Source of the DNA: Neoarius graeffei | Taxonomy: Eukaryota; Chordata; Actinopteri; Siluriformes; Ariidae | Length of the DNA stretch: 64,000 nt | Direction: 5' to 3' | Assembly: GCF_027579695.1 (NCBI RefSeq) | Contig: NC_083592.1 | Coordinates: forward strand, 31,081,961 to 31,145,960 | Shown here: positions 35,592 to 45,159 of the stretch, one piece after another | Layout: every line of letters begins with the position of its first letter | Position numbering within the stretch: the stretch's first letter is position 1 | Made by a program: the position numbers and the translations under genes | The notes under the pieces: generated by a model | Database searches by the model: none | What the model was told of the DNA's origin: nothing | What the model saw: only the letters and a program-made list of their open reading frames with translations

Positions 35592-38158
35592 TTGGCTGGG
35601 TTTATTTGTGGTATATCAGATATATTCCATTCAGCTAGCATGATATTGAAGAACGAGTCAAAGACGAGTTCAATATCATGCTAGCTGAATGGAATATATC
35701 TGATATTGGGACTGAACGCCAGCCAATATTATTTAAATAATCCTTGCATCCAGTTTGCTTTTTTTTTTTTTTTGATTGTCAAACATGCCAGTGTTGTGAA
35801 GCTGGATTTTGGTCTTCTCTGACCATAGTACAAGATATTGTCATTGTCATGATGCTTGATGAATAATTCACTGTGCAGTAATGCAAATGTTTCAAACAGT
35901 GTGTTATGGTGTTGGAGAAACTTGTCTGCTTTTAGCACACATGCATGTACTAAGCCCAGGGGATTTGCTAATAATAATCATATTTGAAATAATATATGAC
36001 AATACAGGGTGTTTCAAAAAAATTTGATATTGTTTGAGATGTAAATATCCTAGAAACTACATAGTCTAGGCAAATGAAACTGAACAGGCAATATAAGATT
36101 TATTCCTCAAAAGTTGAATGAGAAATTCAAAAGGTATGTGGATTCCATGAACGATTGCACAAATTTTCAATCTTCGCTCACTTGACCATCTCTTCCGACG
36201 CTGGTGGTCGTCCAGATCCTTTCACCCCGCACAGACAGCCTTCCTCTTTGAACATTTTACGCTGTGTCCAAATCCGCATTGCAGTTGGTGCATTTTTAGA
36301 GAATTCTCTCATAAATGCATGCTGCACAGTCTTGTTCGACTGTGTTCGAGTGTGCTCTAACACACACAATGCCTTTTCTTTTCCAGTGAATGGCATTTCT
36401 ATACCTAAAAAGATAAAAACAAAAAACATTAAACATAAAATTTTGACCTGTTTCCACACATGCTGTTAAAATTTGAGGTCAATTGAACGAGAATTGGAAA
36501 AGTTATTAGATTGTGAAATGATATCAATTTTTTTTTCTGAAACACCCTGTATAATGTTTGGATTAGGAATGCATCAACCTGTATGCAAGCAAAGCTAGCT
36601 AGCTAAATCTACAGTCAGAGTAATGACGAACTCTTGGGTTTTTTTGGGGTAGGTTGAAAGACCCACAAACTGGTTATGCTCCTGTGGCCTGCTGTAATAT
36701 TAGTGTACTCATTCAAAATGGTTCTGGAACAGTGAAATTCGGAAACACTGAAATTTAGGCTCTTGTCACAATTCCTCTCATTATGCATGGGGGCTATGTA
36801 TGCTAATGTTACAGCCTTTATAAAGCATAATTTAGTCAGGAGTCAGGATGTACAGGGTCACCTGGATGTATGAATGAATACTCCAGCATTTTGTGTGTGT
36901 GTGTGTGCGCGCGCGTGTGTGGAAAGAACGCCTACCTTGGCTCCAGTGCTAAGCTTAACAACGGAGGTGAGAATTAATTTTTAGGGTTGCTACTACATGT
37001 TATTAATGAGGTAAATTATTTTTACTTAGTAAAATTGTTTGTTTCAGTGGAAAATGTGAATCATTTAATGTCCGTCCATTATCCATAGCCGCTTATCCTG
37101 TGCAGGGTCGCGGGCAAGCTGGAGCCTATCCCAGCTGACTATGGGCGAGAGGCGGGGTACACCCTGGACAAGTCGCCAGGTCATCGCGGGGCTGACACAT
37201 AGAGACAAAAAAACATTCACATTCACACCTACGGTCAATTTAGAGCCACCAATTAGCCTAACCTGCATGTCTTTGCAAGGGAGTAACTTTGATTTTGACA
37301 TTGGTGGGGACACAAAAGTGATCCAAGGCAGAGCTTCTGAAAGGTGGTTTTTTTCCATTAGCAGTCATAATTTCATGTCATGCAGATCTTATAGGTTAAC
37401 GAGAGTAGCCGTGGCCTAATGGTTAGGGAGCTGGTCTTTGGATTCCAGGGTTGCAGATTCAAATCCCACCCTTACCTCTCCCTACATCTCCATCCATGGT
37501 TGTATCCGTGAGATATGGGGGGGTTGATGGGTGGGTAGTCATGGCTGCTTTTACAGCAGATGGAGTGACAGCTGGGATAGCCAACCATGTAAGTTAGCGA
37601 GAAACAGGTAGCTAATCAGAGAATGATATCTACGTTAGGGGGGGATTATTAGCAGTGTCATACATTTAACCCTTTGTGTGCCATATAATCATTGCTCAGG
37701 TTAGGATATCGGTTTTATTGATCGTGATTACACAGTAGCGGCTGAATATTGGTAGGGACACGTCCCTAGCGTCCCTACCCAAAATTACGCCCTTTGGAGT
37801 AACAATCCAAAGACAGTCTTTGGATTGTGGGGGAAACCGGAGCACCCGGAGGAAACCCACGCAGACACAGGGAGAACATGCAAACTCCACACAGAAAGGC
37901 CCTTGTCGTCCACTGGGCTCAAACCCAGAACCTTCTTGCTGTAAGGCGACAGTGTTAACCACTACACCACCACGCTGCCCCATCATTTAATGTATACTTT
38001 ATAAAATATTTTTCCCCCCATAGCCTCTTGAAGGGTGTCAATAATTATGGAGTTAACGTAGAATTTGTTCCAGAGAATGTTTACTAAAACTGTTCTGTTA
38101 CTCCCATAGGAAACAGAGAAGCCAAAAAGGGAATGATACTTCAAAAGCCCTTAGCTGA
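22533..38158 (+). CDS. cfap157: Cilia- and flagella-associated protein 157
   Basis: Nine exons join in frame: 22533-22657, 23134-23405, 23606-23759, 23934-24201, 27006-27136, 28917-29067, 29160-29338, 34180-34311 and 38110-38158 (stop TGA 38156-38158). They make 486 residues, close to the roughly 520 of the human protein. All introns are GT-AG. The protein is a long coiled coil from about residue 35 to 370. Family blocks are MPPKK at the start, [78 protein letters not shown] and near the C terminus [14 protein letters not shown]157 acts at the basal body and sperm flagellum; in the mouse it is needed for normal sperm tails. Start choice: the first ATG, in family-typical MPPKK context. The frame looks intact. 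Confidence 0.95.
22658..23133 (+). other. cfap157 intron 1
   Basis: Unique-looking sequence with no repeat recognised. Donor GTGAGG, acceptor CTTCAAAAG. Confidence 0.7.
24746..25126 (+). repeat. V-SINE inside the intron-4 Tc1
   Basis: Flanked by perfect AGATCTTGTATTGA at 24732-24745 and 25127-25140. Confidence 0.95.
25774..26585. repeat. Unclassified interspersed repeat with internal tandem units, copy 1
   Basis: Begins TATACCCCTGCTCCGAAGG and ends GCGAGAGCAGGGGGATACG followed by TAAGTGAGCAGTAGCTCACA and GTTGATCTTG. Inside, a unit of about 165 bases (TCTCAGCAACTACAAATCA to TTCAGCTTGGGGTTCTA to TTTTCAGGTC to GACTTCCT) is repeated about three times. The ends share an inverted motif, GTATACCCCTGCTC against GAGCAGGGGGATAC. 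Comparison with the related Tc1 at 31729-34101 shows it is an insertion into a T-rich site. No coding potential seen. Confidence 0.65.
27454..28651. mobile_element. Non-autonomous hAT-like element in cfap157 intron 5
   Basis: Ends CAGTGGCGGTGGCAGG and, in reverse, CAAAGGCGGTGGCAGG. CTCAT lies on both sides (27449-27453, 28652-28656). G-rich and C-rich tracts follow each end. No transposase. The class is tentative because an 8-bp duplication is not preserved. Confidence 0.6.
28671..28790 (+). repeat. Decayed V-SINE head
   Basis: GGCGTGGTTTTGTAGTGGGTAGCATTG and the following bases can be matched to the V-SINE tRNA head, but with many changes. It is older than the other copies. Confidence 0.5.
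29346..31514. mobile_element. Tc1-type element in cfap157 intron 7
   Basis: Inverted ends CAGTATGTTGCAAAAGTATT and, in reverse, CAGTGGCTTGCATAAGTATT, with TA at 29344-29345 and 31515-31516. Its left end starts at intron position +8, right behind the exon 7 donor. No long transposase frame. A THAP-bearing element (29786-31020) sits inside. Confidence 0.8.
29786..31020 (+). mobile_element. P-element-like remnant with a THAP domain
   Basis: The outer 8 bases are inverted (AGTGGTCA and TGACCACT). From ATG at 29852 the frame reads [17 protein letters not shown], then FLP. A one-base shift or an intron acceptor (TTTCTTCCAG) leads into [18 protein letters not shown], then ERWLLNLS, then RVCSDHF. 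This is the C2CH zinc-binding THAP layout (C-x4-C, W, C-x2-H) used by P-element transposases and THAP proteins. The rest has no open frame. The ends and class are tentative; the THAP domain is clear. Confidence 0.65.
32509..33653. mobile_element. Non-autonomous hAT-like element inside the second intron-7 Tc1
   Basis: Ends GGCTACATCCACACGACAAC and, in reverse, GGTCCTGTCCACACGGCAAC. The host Tc1 reads GATTCAG before and CTCAGTCGGTCAGG after, so a short duplication around TCAG is likely. No coding content. It carries a V-SINE. Confidence 0.65.
32952..33304 (-). repeat. V-SINE with perfect 13-bp target duplication
   Basis: GAAAAGCAGTCTT lies at 32939-32951 and 33305-33317. This is the innermost layer of a three-deep nest (Tc1, hAT-like, SINE). 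Confidence 0.95.
34722..35091 (-). repeat. V-SINE in cfap157 intron 8
   Basis: Flanked by ACACAATCAAAAT at 34709-34721 and 35092-35104. Full length. Confidence 0.95.
35265..35725. mobile_element. Palindrome-ended MITE family, copy 2
   Basis: Reads as the reverse of 12926-13520 (for example CGATATTGCATGGTTGTCAA). It ends in a near-perfect palindrome around 35606-35707: TATCAGATATATTCCATTC to TGATATTGAA, an 18-base loop, then the mirror image. An (ATA)n tract lies at about 35560-35591. Confidence 0.65.
36005..36549 (-). mobile_element. Deleted mariner-like element with N-terminal transposase piece
   Basis: Ends CAGGGTGTTTCAAAAAAAT and, in reverse, CAGGGTGTTTCAGAAAAAAA, with TA at 36003-36004 and 36550-36551. 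On the minus strand a frame (36178-36459) carries [20 protein letters not shown], then [11 protein letters not shown], then FKEEGCL and [10 protein letters not shown]. That is the helix-turn-helix start of a mariner-type transposase (DUF4817-like). The catalytic part is deleted. Confidence 0.8.
37071..37980 (-). repeat. V-SINE split by a hAT-like element
   Basis: Pieces 37071-37275 (3' half) and 37816-37980 (V-domain and head). The gap between them holds the inserted element. Confidence 0.75.
37276..37800. mobile_element. hAT-like element with a tRNA-type SINE inside
   Basis: The left end CAAGGGAGTAACTTTG and the right end, in reverse, CAAAGGGCGTAATTTTGGGT are alike. The words GGTGGGGACA and GGTAGGGACA recur near both ends, as in a common fish hAT-type family. 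A tRNA-derived SINE head (GTGGCCTAATGGTTAGGGAG, then GATTCAAATCC) lies at about 37402-37470. Confidence 0.55.
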
Positions 38159-38530
38159 GAAGGACACACGTCCCCTGCAGCCTGAATCTGTCAGAGGAAG
38201 TCAAGCAACATTTTAAACCAAGAAAAGGAACTCTCGATTGACAACGCCATCCACGTATAGCTGTGTGAGGAGGGTATGAAGGAGAAAAACACAGATACTG
38301 ACTCTACAGACTGATCAAACAATTATGTCATTACATTTTCTACCTCTACATCATATAATTAAATTATAATTAAATTTAGTCCTGACTGATGAAATATAGA
38401 CACTAGAGGGCGACATGGCATCCTTTATTGTTGAAAATGTTCTTGAGCTTAAACCTGATCTTGAGCTGTCAGGGGCTTTCTGTTTACTCAGTCCTGGAGG
38501 AAAAACTGAATAAAAAATGATTGAAAAGAG
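38159..38530 (+). terminator. cfap157: cfap157 3' untranslated region and poly(A) signal
   Basis: AATAAA at 38509-38514 lies about 350 bases after the stop codon. The stretch between has no repeat. Confidence 0.6.
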
Positions 38531-38810
38531 AACTGGGTGCTAAACATTTTGCCTCTTTTGTCACTTGTCAATGTTGTTTGTTATTGCGTGCAAACCTGAA
38601 ACCACTACAGAGTTATGACACACAAGGATTAACCAGGCATTACACTTTAAATCCGGTGGATATGCTGCATGATTATAGCTACTGAGTCAAACAGCTTAAA
38701 ACAGACATTCAGTACTTTGAATGAATATTGGTAAATTGGAATCTGTAAGCCTGATCCTTTTAATATTGATGTACACTTCAGTGATCAAAATTCATGATGG
38801 AATGCTTCCG

Positions 38811-39461
38811 GTGGTGTAGTGGTTAGCACTGTCACCTCACAGCAAGAAGGTTCTGGGTTCGAGCCCAGTGGTTGGCAGGCCTTTCTGTGTGGAGTTTGCA
38901 TGTTCTCCCCGTGTCCGCGTGGGTTTCCTCCGGGTGCGCCGGTTTCCCCCACAGTCCAAAGACATGCAGGTTAGGTTAACTGGTGACTCTAAATTGACCG
39001 TAGGTGTGAATGGTTGTCTATGTGTCAGCCCTGCGATGACCTGGTGACTTGTCCAGGGTGTACCCCGCCTCTCGCCCATACACTCTAAAAAATAAAGGTG
39101 CTTCAGTGGTTCTTCAAATCTCTGGATGGTTCCATGGAGAGTCAAAACTCTGTGATGAACCATTACATTATGCGAAAGGTTCTTCACATTGGAAATGGTT
39201 CTTCAGAGCCTGGCATTCTCTTACCATTTGCTGGTCAATGCACATAGGCTATGTTTACACAAATCTGTCTTCACTGCTCAAACAAATGGTTTAAATGGTT
39301 CTTTAAAGAACTGTTGCATGAACAGTTCTTTGAAGCCCTGAAAAAGGTTCTTCTATGGCATCACCCTGAAGAACCAGTACTGGCCCCATTATTTTTTAGA
39401 GTGTAGTCAGCTGGGATAGGCTCCAGCTTGCCTGCGACCCTGCTTAAACAGGATAAGTGGC
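38811..39461 (+). repeat. V-SINE split by a TA-flanked MITE
   Basis: Pieces 38811-39080 and 39404-39461 are continuous once the MITE is ignored (CTCGCCCATA, then GTCAGCTGGGATAGG). Confidence 0.85.
39081..39403. mobile_element. 323-bp MITE, TA target
   Basis: Inverted ends CACTCTAAAAAATAAAGG and, in reverse, CACTCTAAAAAATAATGG, with TA on both sides. It contains several GGTTCTT-type repeats. This is a common fish MITE. It has no coding content. Confidence 0.85.
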
Positions 39462-39465
39462 TACA

Positions 39466-40276
39466 TCCATCCATTATCTGTAGCCGCTTTATCCTGTTCG
39501 ACAGGGTCGCAGGCAAGCAATGCGACTCAAAACATGCTTTCTAATAGAGTCAGGTCAGATTATTTGTACAGCGCTTTTAACAACAGACATTACTTTTCTC
39601 TAAAGCTGCTTTGTGATAAAGACTTTAAACATCTCATCTCATTATCTCTAGCCGCTTTATCCTGTTCTACAGGGTCGCAGGCAAGCTGGAGCCTATCCCA
39701 GCTGACTACGGGCGAAAGGCAGGGTACACCCTGGACAAGTCGCCAGGTCATCACTGGGCTGACACAGAGACACACACAACCATTCACACCTACGGTCAAT
39801 TTAGAGTCACCAGTTAACCTAACCTGCATGTCTTTGGACTGTGGGGGAAACCAGAGCACCCGGAGGAAACCCATGTGGACACGGCGAGAACATGCAAACT
39901 CGAACTCAGGACCTTCTTGCTGTGAGGCGACAGTGCTAACCACTACACCACTGTCGCCTCACAGCAACAAGGTTCTGGGTTTGAGCCTAGTAGCCAACAG
40001 GGGCTGTGAGTGTGAATGGTTGTGTCTACAGTATGTATCAGCCCTGTGATGACCCTGCGACATGTCCAGGGTGTAGCCCGCCTTTCGCCCATAGTCAGCT
40101 GGGAGGGATAGGCTCCAGCTTGCTTGTGATAATGGATGGATGGATGGATGGATGGATAAAATTAGCTCATATGTTTAAAGTCTTTATCACAAAGCAGCTT
40201 TAGAGAAAAGTAATGTCTGTTGTCAAAAGCGCCGTGCAGTACCTCACTCTATTAGAAAGCATGTTTTGAGTCGCAT
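39466..40276. repeat. Long inverted duplication with head-to-head V-SINEs
   Basis: A unique block at about 39523-39630 (GCGACTCAAAACATGCTTTC to GATAAAGACTTTAAACAT) returns in reverse at about 40158-40276. Between them lie a minus-strand V-SINE (39631-39951) and a plus-strand V-SINE (39952-40131) meeting head to head. A V-SINE 3' scrap lies at 39466-39520. The whole could form a hairpin with arms of several hundred bases. Confidence 0.75.
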
Positions 40277-40559
40277 TCTGACTTTATACTGTCCTCTACT
40301 TGGTCTTGAAGTGAAATCAATCCTCACTGGATGTCTCACCACCGGGAAAGGGATTAAAAATGCATGAGCAGAGCTATATTCAGTAGGCCATTAGACTTAC
40401 CAGTGGTTTTTTTTTTTATCAGCTTTTTCAGTGTGGAAACTGCAGGACACCACTCTGTGCAGTCTGACTGACACCATGAAGTGATTTTTGATGGTGAAGG
40501 CATTGTATGAGAAATGAGGGGGGGAATAAACTGCGTTCCTCGTCACCAAACTTGAGTCA

Positions 40560-40904
40560 TTTATTTGAGTGCTTTGCACTAGTTGGACTCGGATTACACT
40601 CAGCTGAGCTGCGACACGCGAAACTCGTGCTGCTGTGGGAAGCGCGCGCGCTGCGGCTGCGGTATCGTCGCCCACCCGCGCACATACAGCACAGCGCGCG
40701 CGCACACACAGAGAGAGAGAGATATCATCTACACAGAGAGAGGGAGAGAGAGAGAGAGCGCCTGCCTGCTGCACCAGGCTGCCATCATCAGCATGTAGCC
40801 GAGGAGCTCGATCGCATGACCTACCGGGACCCCGACAGCAAGCGACCGCACACACACAAGGCGTTTGGTGCGCGCGCGTGCGTGCGTGTGTGTGTTTCAA
40901 GCAG
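40560..40904 (+). promoter_or_regulatory. CpG-rich promoter and 5' non-coding exon, probably of the STRBP/ILF3-like gene
   Basis: The densest CpG stretch of the window, with CGCGCGCG runs and (GA)n. It ends in a strong donor, CAAGCAG/GTAAGC (GT at 40905-40906), on the plus strand. The next plus-strand acceptor suited to a 5' exon is at 49507. A frame starting MTYRDPDSK would run over the splice and stop before the main ATG, so it counts as an upstream ORF. The link to the gene is inference from strand and order. Confidence 0.5.
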
Positions 40905-40906
40905 GT

Positions 40907-41650
40907 AAGCGTTAATAAGAGCTGCAGCTCAGGAGGGATGCATGCACCTCACACTGCTGTAGTTTCTTAGCGGTTTGTCAACTCCTGAGCAAGGCTGTGA
41001 GTCAACGCTGCAGCATTTCAGCGGTGTTTTTGTTCAGCGCTCCTGTTTGCGGTTCAACTTGGTCAGGATTATAAAATGTGCGTGTTTGCTCCATCTCCAT
41101 CTCCAGGTTCTTGCTTTTGCATCCAAGCTAGTGTGTTCATCCTGCTAGAGCTGCTGGGACACAATCCAAAGCTTCCAGAATCATCAGGATGTTAAAGTTC
41201 TATTTATTTATTTACATTTCTATTTTTTTTTTAAAAATGATCTACATGACTTGTGTATGGAAGTCCATTTCCACCACTTGAAAAGGGGAGGAAAAAATGA
41301 AGGCACTTAGTACATCCTAATAATACGGTATGAACGTACACTGCAAAAACTAGCCATCCTGATATAAGGAAAAACATAATAAATTTGAGAACATTTCGAC
41401 TATAATCAAGTGAAATAATCTGCCAGTGCAGCAGGATAATTACTCTTGGTAAGACATCTTAGAATAATTTGGTTGCAATCTAGAACTAGGTTTAATAATC
41501 TCAAAATTGTCGTCTTATTTTCTTCTAATAAGAAATGCGAGATCGTTTCAACTATTTTCACTTGCTAAGGTATCATTTTTTGCAGTGCATCTTTATAATT
41601 ATGACTTTTTGTATCTCATAATTGAGATTTTATGTCATAATGATGAACAT
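40907..41650. other. Putative intron 1 of the STRBP/ILF3-like gene, unique part
   Basis: No coding exon seen. 41336-41590 holds a small block flanked by ACTGCAAAAA and its reverse (TTTTTTGCAGT), a MITE-like arrangement. Confidence 0.4.
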
Positions 41651-41651
41651 G

Positions 41652-42010
41652 GACGGCATGGTGGTGTAGTGGTTAGCGCTGTCGCCTCACAGCAAGAAGG
41701 TTCTGGGTTCGAGCCCAGCAGCCGGCGAGGGCCTTTCTGTGCGGAGTTTGCATGTTGGCTGCGTGGGTTTCCTCCGGGTGCTCCGGTTTCCCCCACAGTC
41801 CCAAGACATGCAGGTTAGGTTAACTGGTGACTCTAAATTGACCGTAGGTGTGAACGTAAGTGTGAATGATTGATTGTGTCAGCCCTGCGATGACCTGGCG
41901 ACTTGTCCAGGGTGTACCCCGCCTTTCTCCCATAGTCAGCTGGGATAGGCTCCAGCTTGCCTGCGACCCTGTAGGACAGGATAAAGCAGCTAGAGATGAT
42001 GAGATGAGAT
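41652..42010 (+). repeat. V-SINE copy
   Basis: Nearly full length with a small deletion in the V-domain (CATGTTGGCTGCGTGGG). Related AATGAACAT-type flanks on both sides. Confidence 0.85.
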
Positions 42011-42032
42011 AATGAACATTTTCTCAAAATTT

Positions 42033-42370
42033 GGACGACACGGTGGTGTAGTGGTTAGCACGGTCGCCTCACAGCAAGAAGGTTCCGGGTTCAAACCCAG
42101 CAACTGGCGGGGGCCTTTCTGTGTGGAGTCCGTGTCTGCATGGGTTTCATCCACGGTCCAAAGACCTGCAGTTAGGTTAACGTGGGGCAGCCTTGCGCTG
42201 AAGCGCCCTTGAGCAAGGTACCGAACCCGTGACTGCTCCCCGGGTGCTCTAGTGTGGCTGCCCACTGCTCTGGGTGTGCGTGTGTTCACTGCTTCAGATG
42301 AGTTAAATGCAGAGGATGAATTTCACTGTGCTTGTAGTGTGCATGTGAAAAATAAAGGTTTCTTCTTCCT
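42033..42370 (+). repeat. V-SINE with the second type of 3' tail
   Basis: Head and shortened V-domain, then CTTGAGCAAGGTACCGAAC, then TTCACTGCTTCAGATGAGTT, then AATAAAGGTTTCTTCTTC. The tail matches the minus-strand copy at 12500-12925. Confidence 0.8.
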
Positions 42371-42423
42371 AATATCTCATTGTTATGAGGGAGCAAGTCA
42401 GAGATGGCATAGGATCTCATTAC

Positions 42424-42743
42424 CATCCATCCATTATCTACAGGGTCGTGGGCAAGCTGGAGCCTATCCCAGCTGACTATGGGTGAGAGGCGGGGTACAC
42501 CCTGGACAAGTCGCCAGGTCATCGCAGGGCTGACACAATCAATCATTCACACTTACGTTCACACCTACGGTCAATTTAGAGCCACCAGTTAGCCTAACCT
42601 GCATGTCTTTAGACTGTAGGGGAAACCGGAGCACCCAGAGGAACATGCAAACTCCACATAGAAAGACCCTTGTCGGCCGCGAGGCTCGAACCCAGGACCT
42701 TCTTGCTGTGAGGCAACAGTGCTAACCACTACCGTGCCTCCCT
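42424..42743 (-). repeat. V-SINE with 11-bp target duplication
   Basis: GATCTCATTAC at 42413-42423 and 42744-42754. A short V-domain deletion is present. Confidence 0.9.
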
Positions 42744-42958
42744 GATCTCATTACTACTAAGTCATAATTATGAGATACTCTGTCATAATTATGACTCATT
42801 ATGCCACAGTAATGATTTACTATTTCATAATTCTGAGCACATTTTTTCTCAAAATTAAGACTTAATATCTCATTATTATGAAAGAAAGTCATAAGTATGA
42901 GAAGATTCTCATTATTATGGTGGTGGAAACAGGTTCCATACTTCTGTATGTATGCATA

Positions 42959-43124
42959 TGAATCAAATATACCGAACACTGAGAGGCTCCGGGTGAAATT
43001 ATGGATTCTCTTCAGGTGACTGGCATAGTACTATTTTCTGAGGGCCCCTCAGTGACTATGCCAGTCACCGAAGAGAATCTATAATTTCATCCGGAGCCTC
43101 TCAGTGCATGGTATATTTGATCCA
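42959..43124. repeat. Fold-back hairpin, about 70-bp arms
   Basis: The left arm starts GAATCAAATATACCGAACAC and runs through GAGAGGCTCCGGGTGAAAT. The right arm mirrors it and ends GGTATATTTGATCC. The loop is about 22 bases, around 43031-43053. It appears to lie within a larger inverted frame with CCTTATCAAAAAATTCC (43129) against its reverse near 43503-43527. Confidence 0.8.
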
Positions 43125-43285
43125 TATCCCTTATCAAAAAATTCCAAACTGAAAGTGTTAAAATTGAATCTCGGCATAAATTCACTGGAGGCGGTGGTGT
43201 TTGTTGTTTGTCGGAGTGACCTTTGACCTGTGCACATGCAATGTATCATGCTGTCGCCTGCCTTGCTCGGCATGATCATGATACG

Positions 43286-43291
<6 letters not shown>

Positions 43292-43322
<31 letters not shown>
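43292..43322. repeat. (CA)n microsatellite
   Basis: About 31 bases of CA. Confidence 0.9.
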
Positions 43323-43323
<1 letters not shown>

Positions 43324-43584
43324 CTCGCAGAGCCACAGCTGTGACTTGATTTGGCCGTGTAGCTTGAAATTGTGACATAATTTCATGGTATATCCAGGAT
43401 ATACTCACACCATATCCATTTTTTAAAATGTTTGATGTCATGAGATACATTGCTTAATTAATGGTGGAACTGTTTTATGTCACGTGAGCCATTCTTAGCC
43501 AATCCCTGCATGGGGAATTTTTTTTTTTGATAAGGTGTGTGTGCATGTAATATATATAAAATCAGTTATTCCAAGAAATTGAAT

Positions 43585-44450
43585 CATACATGAGCTGATA
43601 GCCAAAGAGGCGCGTAGCGCCGAGTTGGCTGTAAGTCACGTACAACAAGATTGAGTGGAATAATGGTTTTATTCTATCCGCATTCACTGGATTTTCTTTT
43701 TATATTTTGCAAAATTGATAAATAAAAACTTTATACAAAACGCCCGACAAATTCATTTCTGGGCGGCACGGTGGTGTAGTGGTTAGCGCTGTCACCTCAC
43801 AGCAAGAAGGTCCAGGTTCGAGCCCCGTGGCCGGCGAGGGCCTTCCTGTGCGGAGTTTGCATGTTCTCCCCGTGTCCGTGTGGGTTTCCTCCGGGTGCTC
43901 CGGTTTCCCCCACAGTCCAAAGACATGCAGGTTAGGTTAACTGGTGACTCTAAATTGACCGTAGGCGTGAATGAGAGTGTGAATGGTTGTCTGTGTCAGC
44001 CCTGTGATGACCTGGCGACTTGTCCAGGGTGTACCCCGCCTTTCGCCCGTAGTCAGCTGGGATAGGCTCCAGCTTGCCTGCGACCCTGTAGAACAGGATA
44101 AAGCGGCTAGAGATAATGAGATGAGATGAAATTCATTTCCGCTTAGAATGGAAACAAACTGGCAAAATGACAGTAGCAGTTTGTGAAAAAATGCTATAAT
44201 AATTCTTGAAAAATAAAAAAAGATACGCTCTTACCATCAAATACTTTCATTCCATATTTTGTTGCTTTGTTTTTGTATTTTTGGGGTTTTGTTTACGAGT
44301 AGAGTTTTTATTTCGTCCTTGGTTGGTTCAGCAACACACTCCGCCATTTTTGTTTTTCTCTACTCATGGTATATGAGCTGATAGCCTAGTAGTAGAGTAG
44401 CCAATCAGAGCGCACGATTGCTCATATCCAGTGAATGTGGCTAGAAAGAT
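43585..44450. mobile_element. MITE-like inverted repeat with a V-SINE inside
   Basis: GAGCTGATAGCC occurs at about 43592 and 44367, and CGCATTCACTGGAT (43679) is mirrored by ATCCAGTGAATGTGG (about 44427). No coding content. Confidence 0.5.
43760..44129 (+). repeat. V-SINE with 10-bp target duplication
   Basis: AATTCATTTC at 43750-43759 and 44130-44139. Full length. Confidence 0.92.
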
Positions 44451-44469
44451 ACATAATGAGAGAGAGGAT

Positions 44470-44870
44470 GTTACACGGTGGTGTGAAGATATGAAGTTTA
44501 TCTTTGAGTGGTGAATGTATATTTCACGAGTGAGCGAAGCAAATGAGTGATATATTTTTCAACATGAGAAGATAAACTTCATATCTTTGCGCCACCATGT
44601 AATTTTCTTTTATATTATATGGACATGTCCACAAAAGAAAATACACAAGTTAATCAAAAGAACTTTATTTTTGAACTGGTTCGCTATTTTGACAATGCAC
44701 GTCTAGTCAGTGGGAAAACACTGGGAGTGACGTCATCAGAGTGAAACATGGGGAAATATGTCACTCAGATCCGCGATGTTTCATATGAGAAATGCAAGTT
44801 TATCAGCGTGAGAAGATAAACTTCATATCTTCAAGCCAACGTGTGATTTTTCTTTTTTTTTTATACAGAC
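44470..44870. mobile_element. Palindromic MITE with a partial second copy
   Basis: GAAGATATGAAGTTTATCTT (about 44486) is mirrored by GAAGATAAACTTCATATCTT (about 44569). The mirror block returns at about 44811-44832 with a similar flank (GTGTGATTTTTC). A common fish palindromic repeat; class unknown. Confidence 0.5.
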
Positions 44871-45159
44871 ACATTCACAAAGTCCCCAAGTTTATCAAAA
44901 ACAATTTAGCGATTTCCTCATGAGTGACATATAGGAATTTATGTCACGGTTTTGGTTCTCCATGTCCCGGATGCAGCTCGTATGAAAAATATGATGTATA
45001 GTGGAACATCAACAACAAAATGATCAAGGAAATCAGACCAATACATGGAAGCACAGAAGCTTCCTCGTGACACTGTAATTTAAACTTGCCTTGCCTCGGG
45101 TCAATGCAAAATGTTTTTACTGTTTAATAGTTTTGTAAGAATACCCCTCTTTATAATAT

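Noticed and set aside
40507-40908. A 133-codon plus-strand frame in the CpG-rich block
   Set aside because: Compositionally biased (Arg, Ala, His from CG and GA repeats), ends in a splice donor, shows no domain, and overlapping frames on both strands are open too. Treated as 5' UTR.
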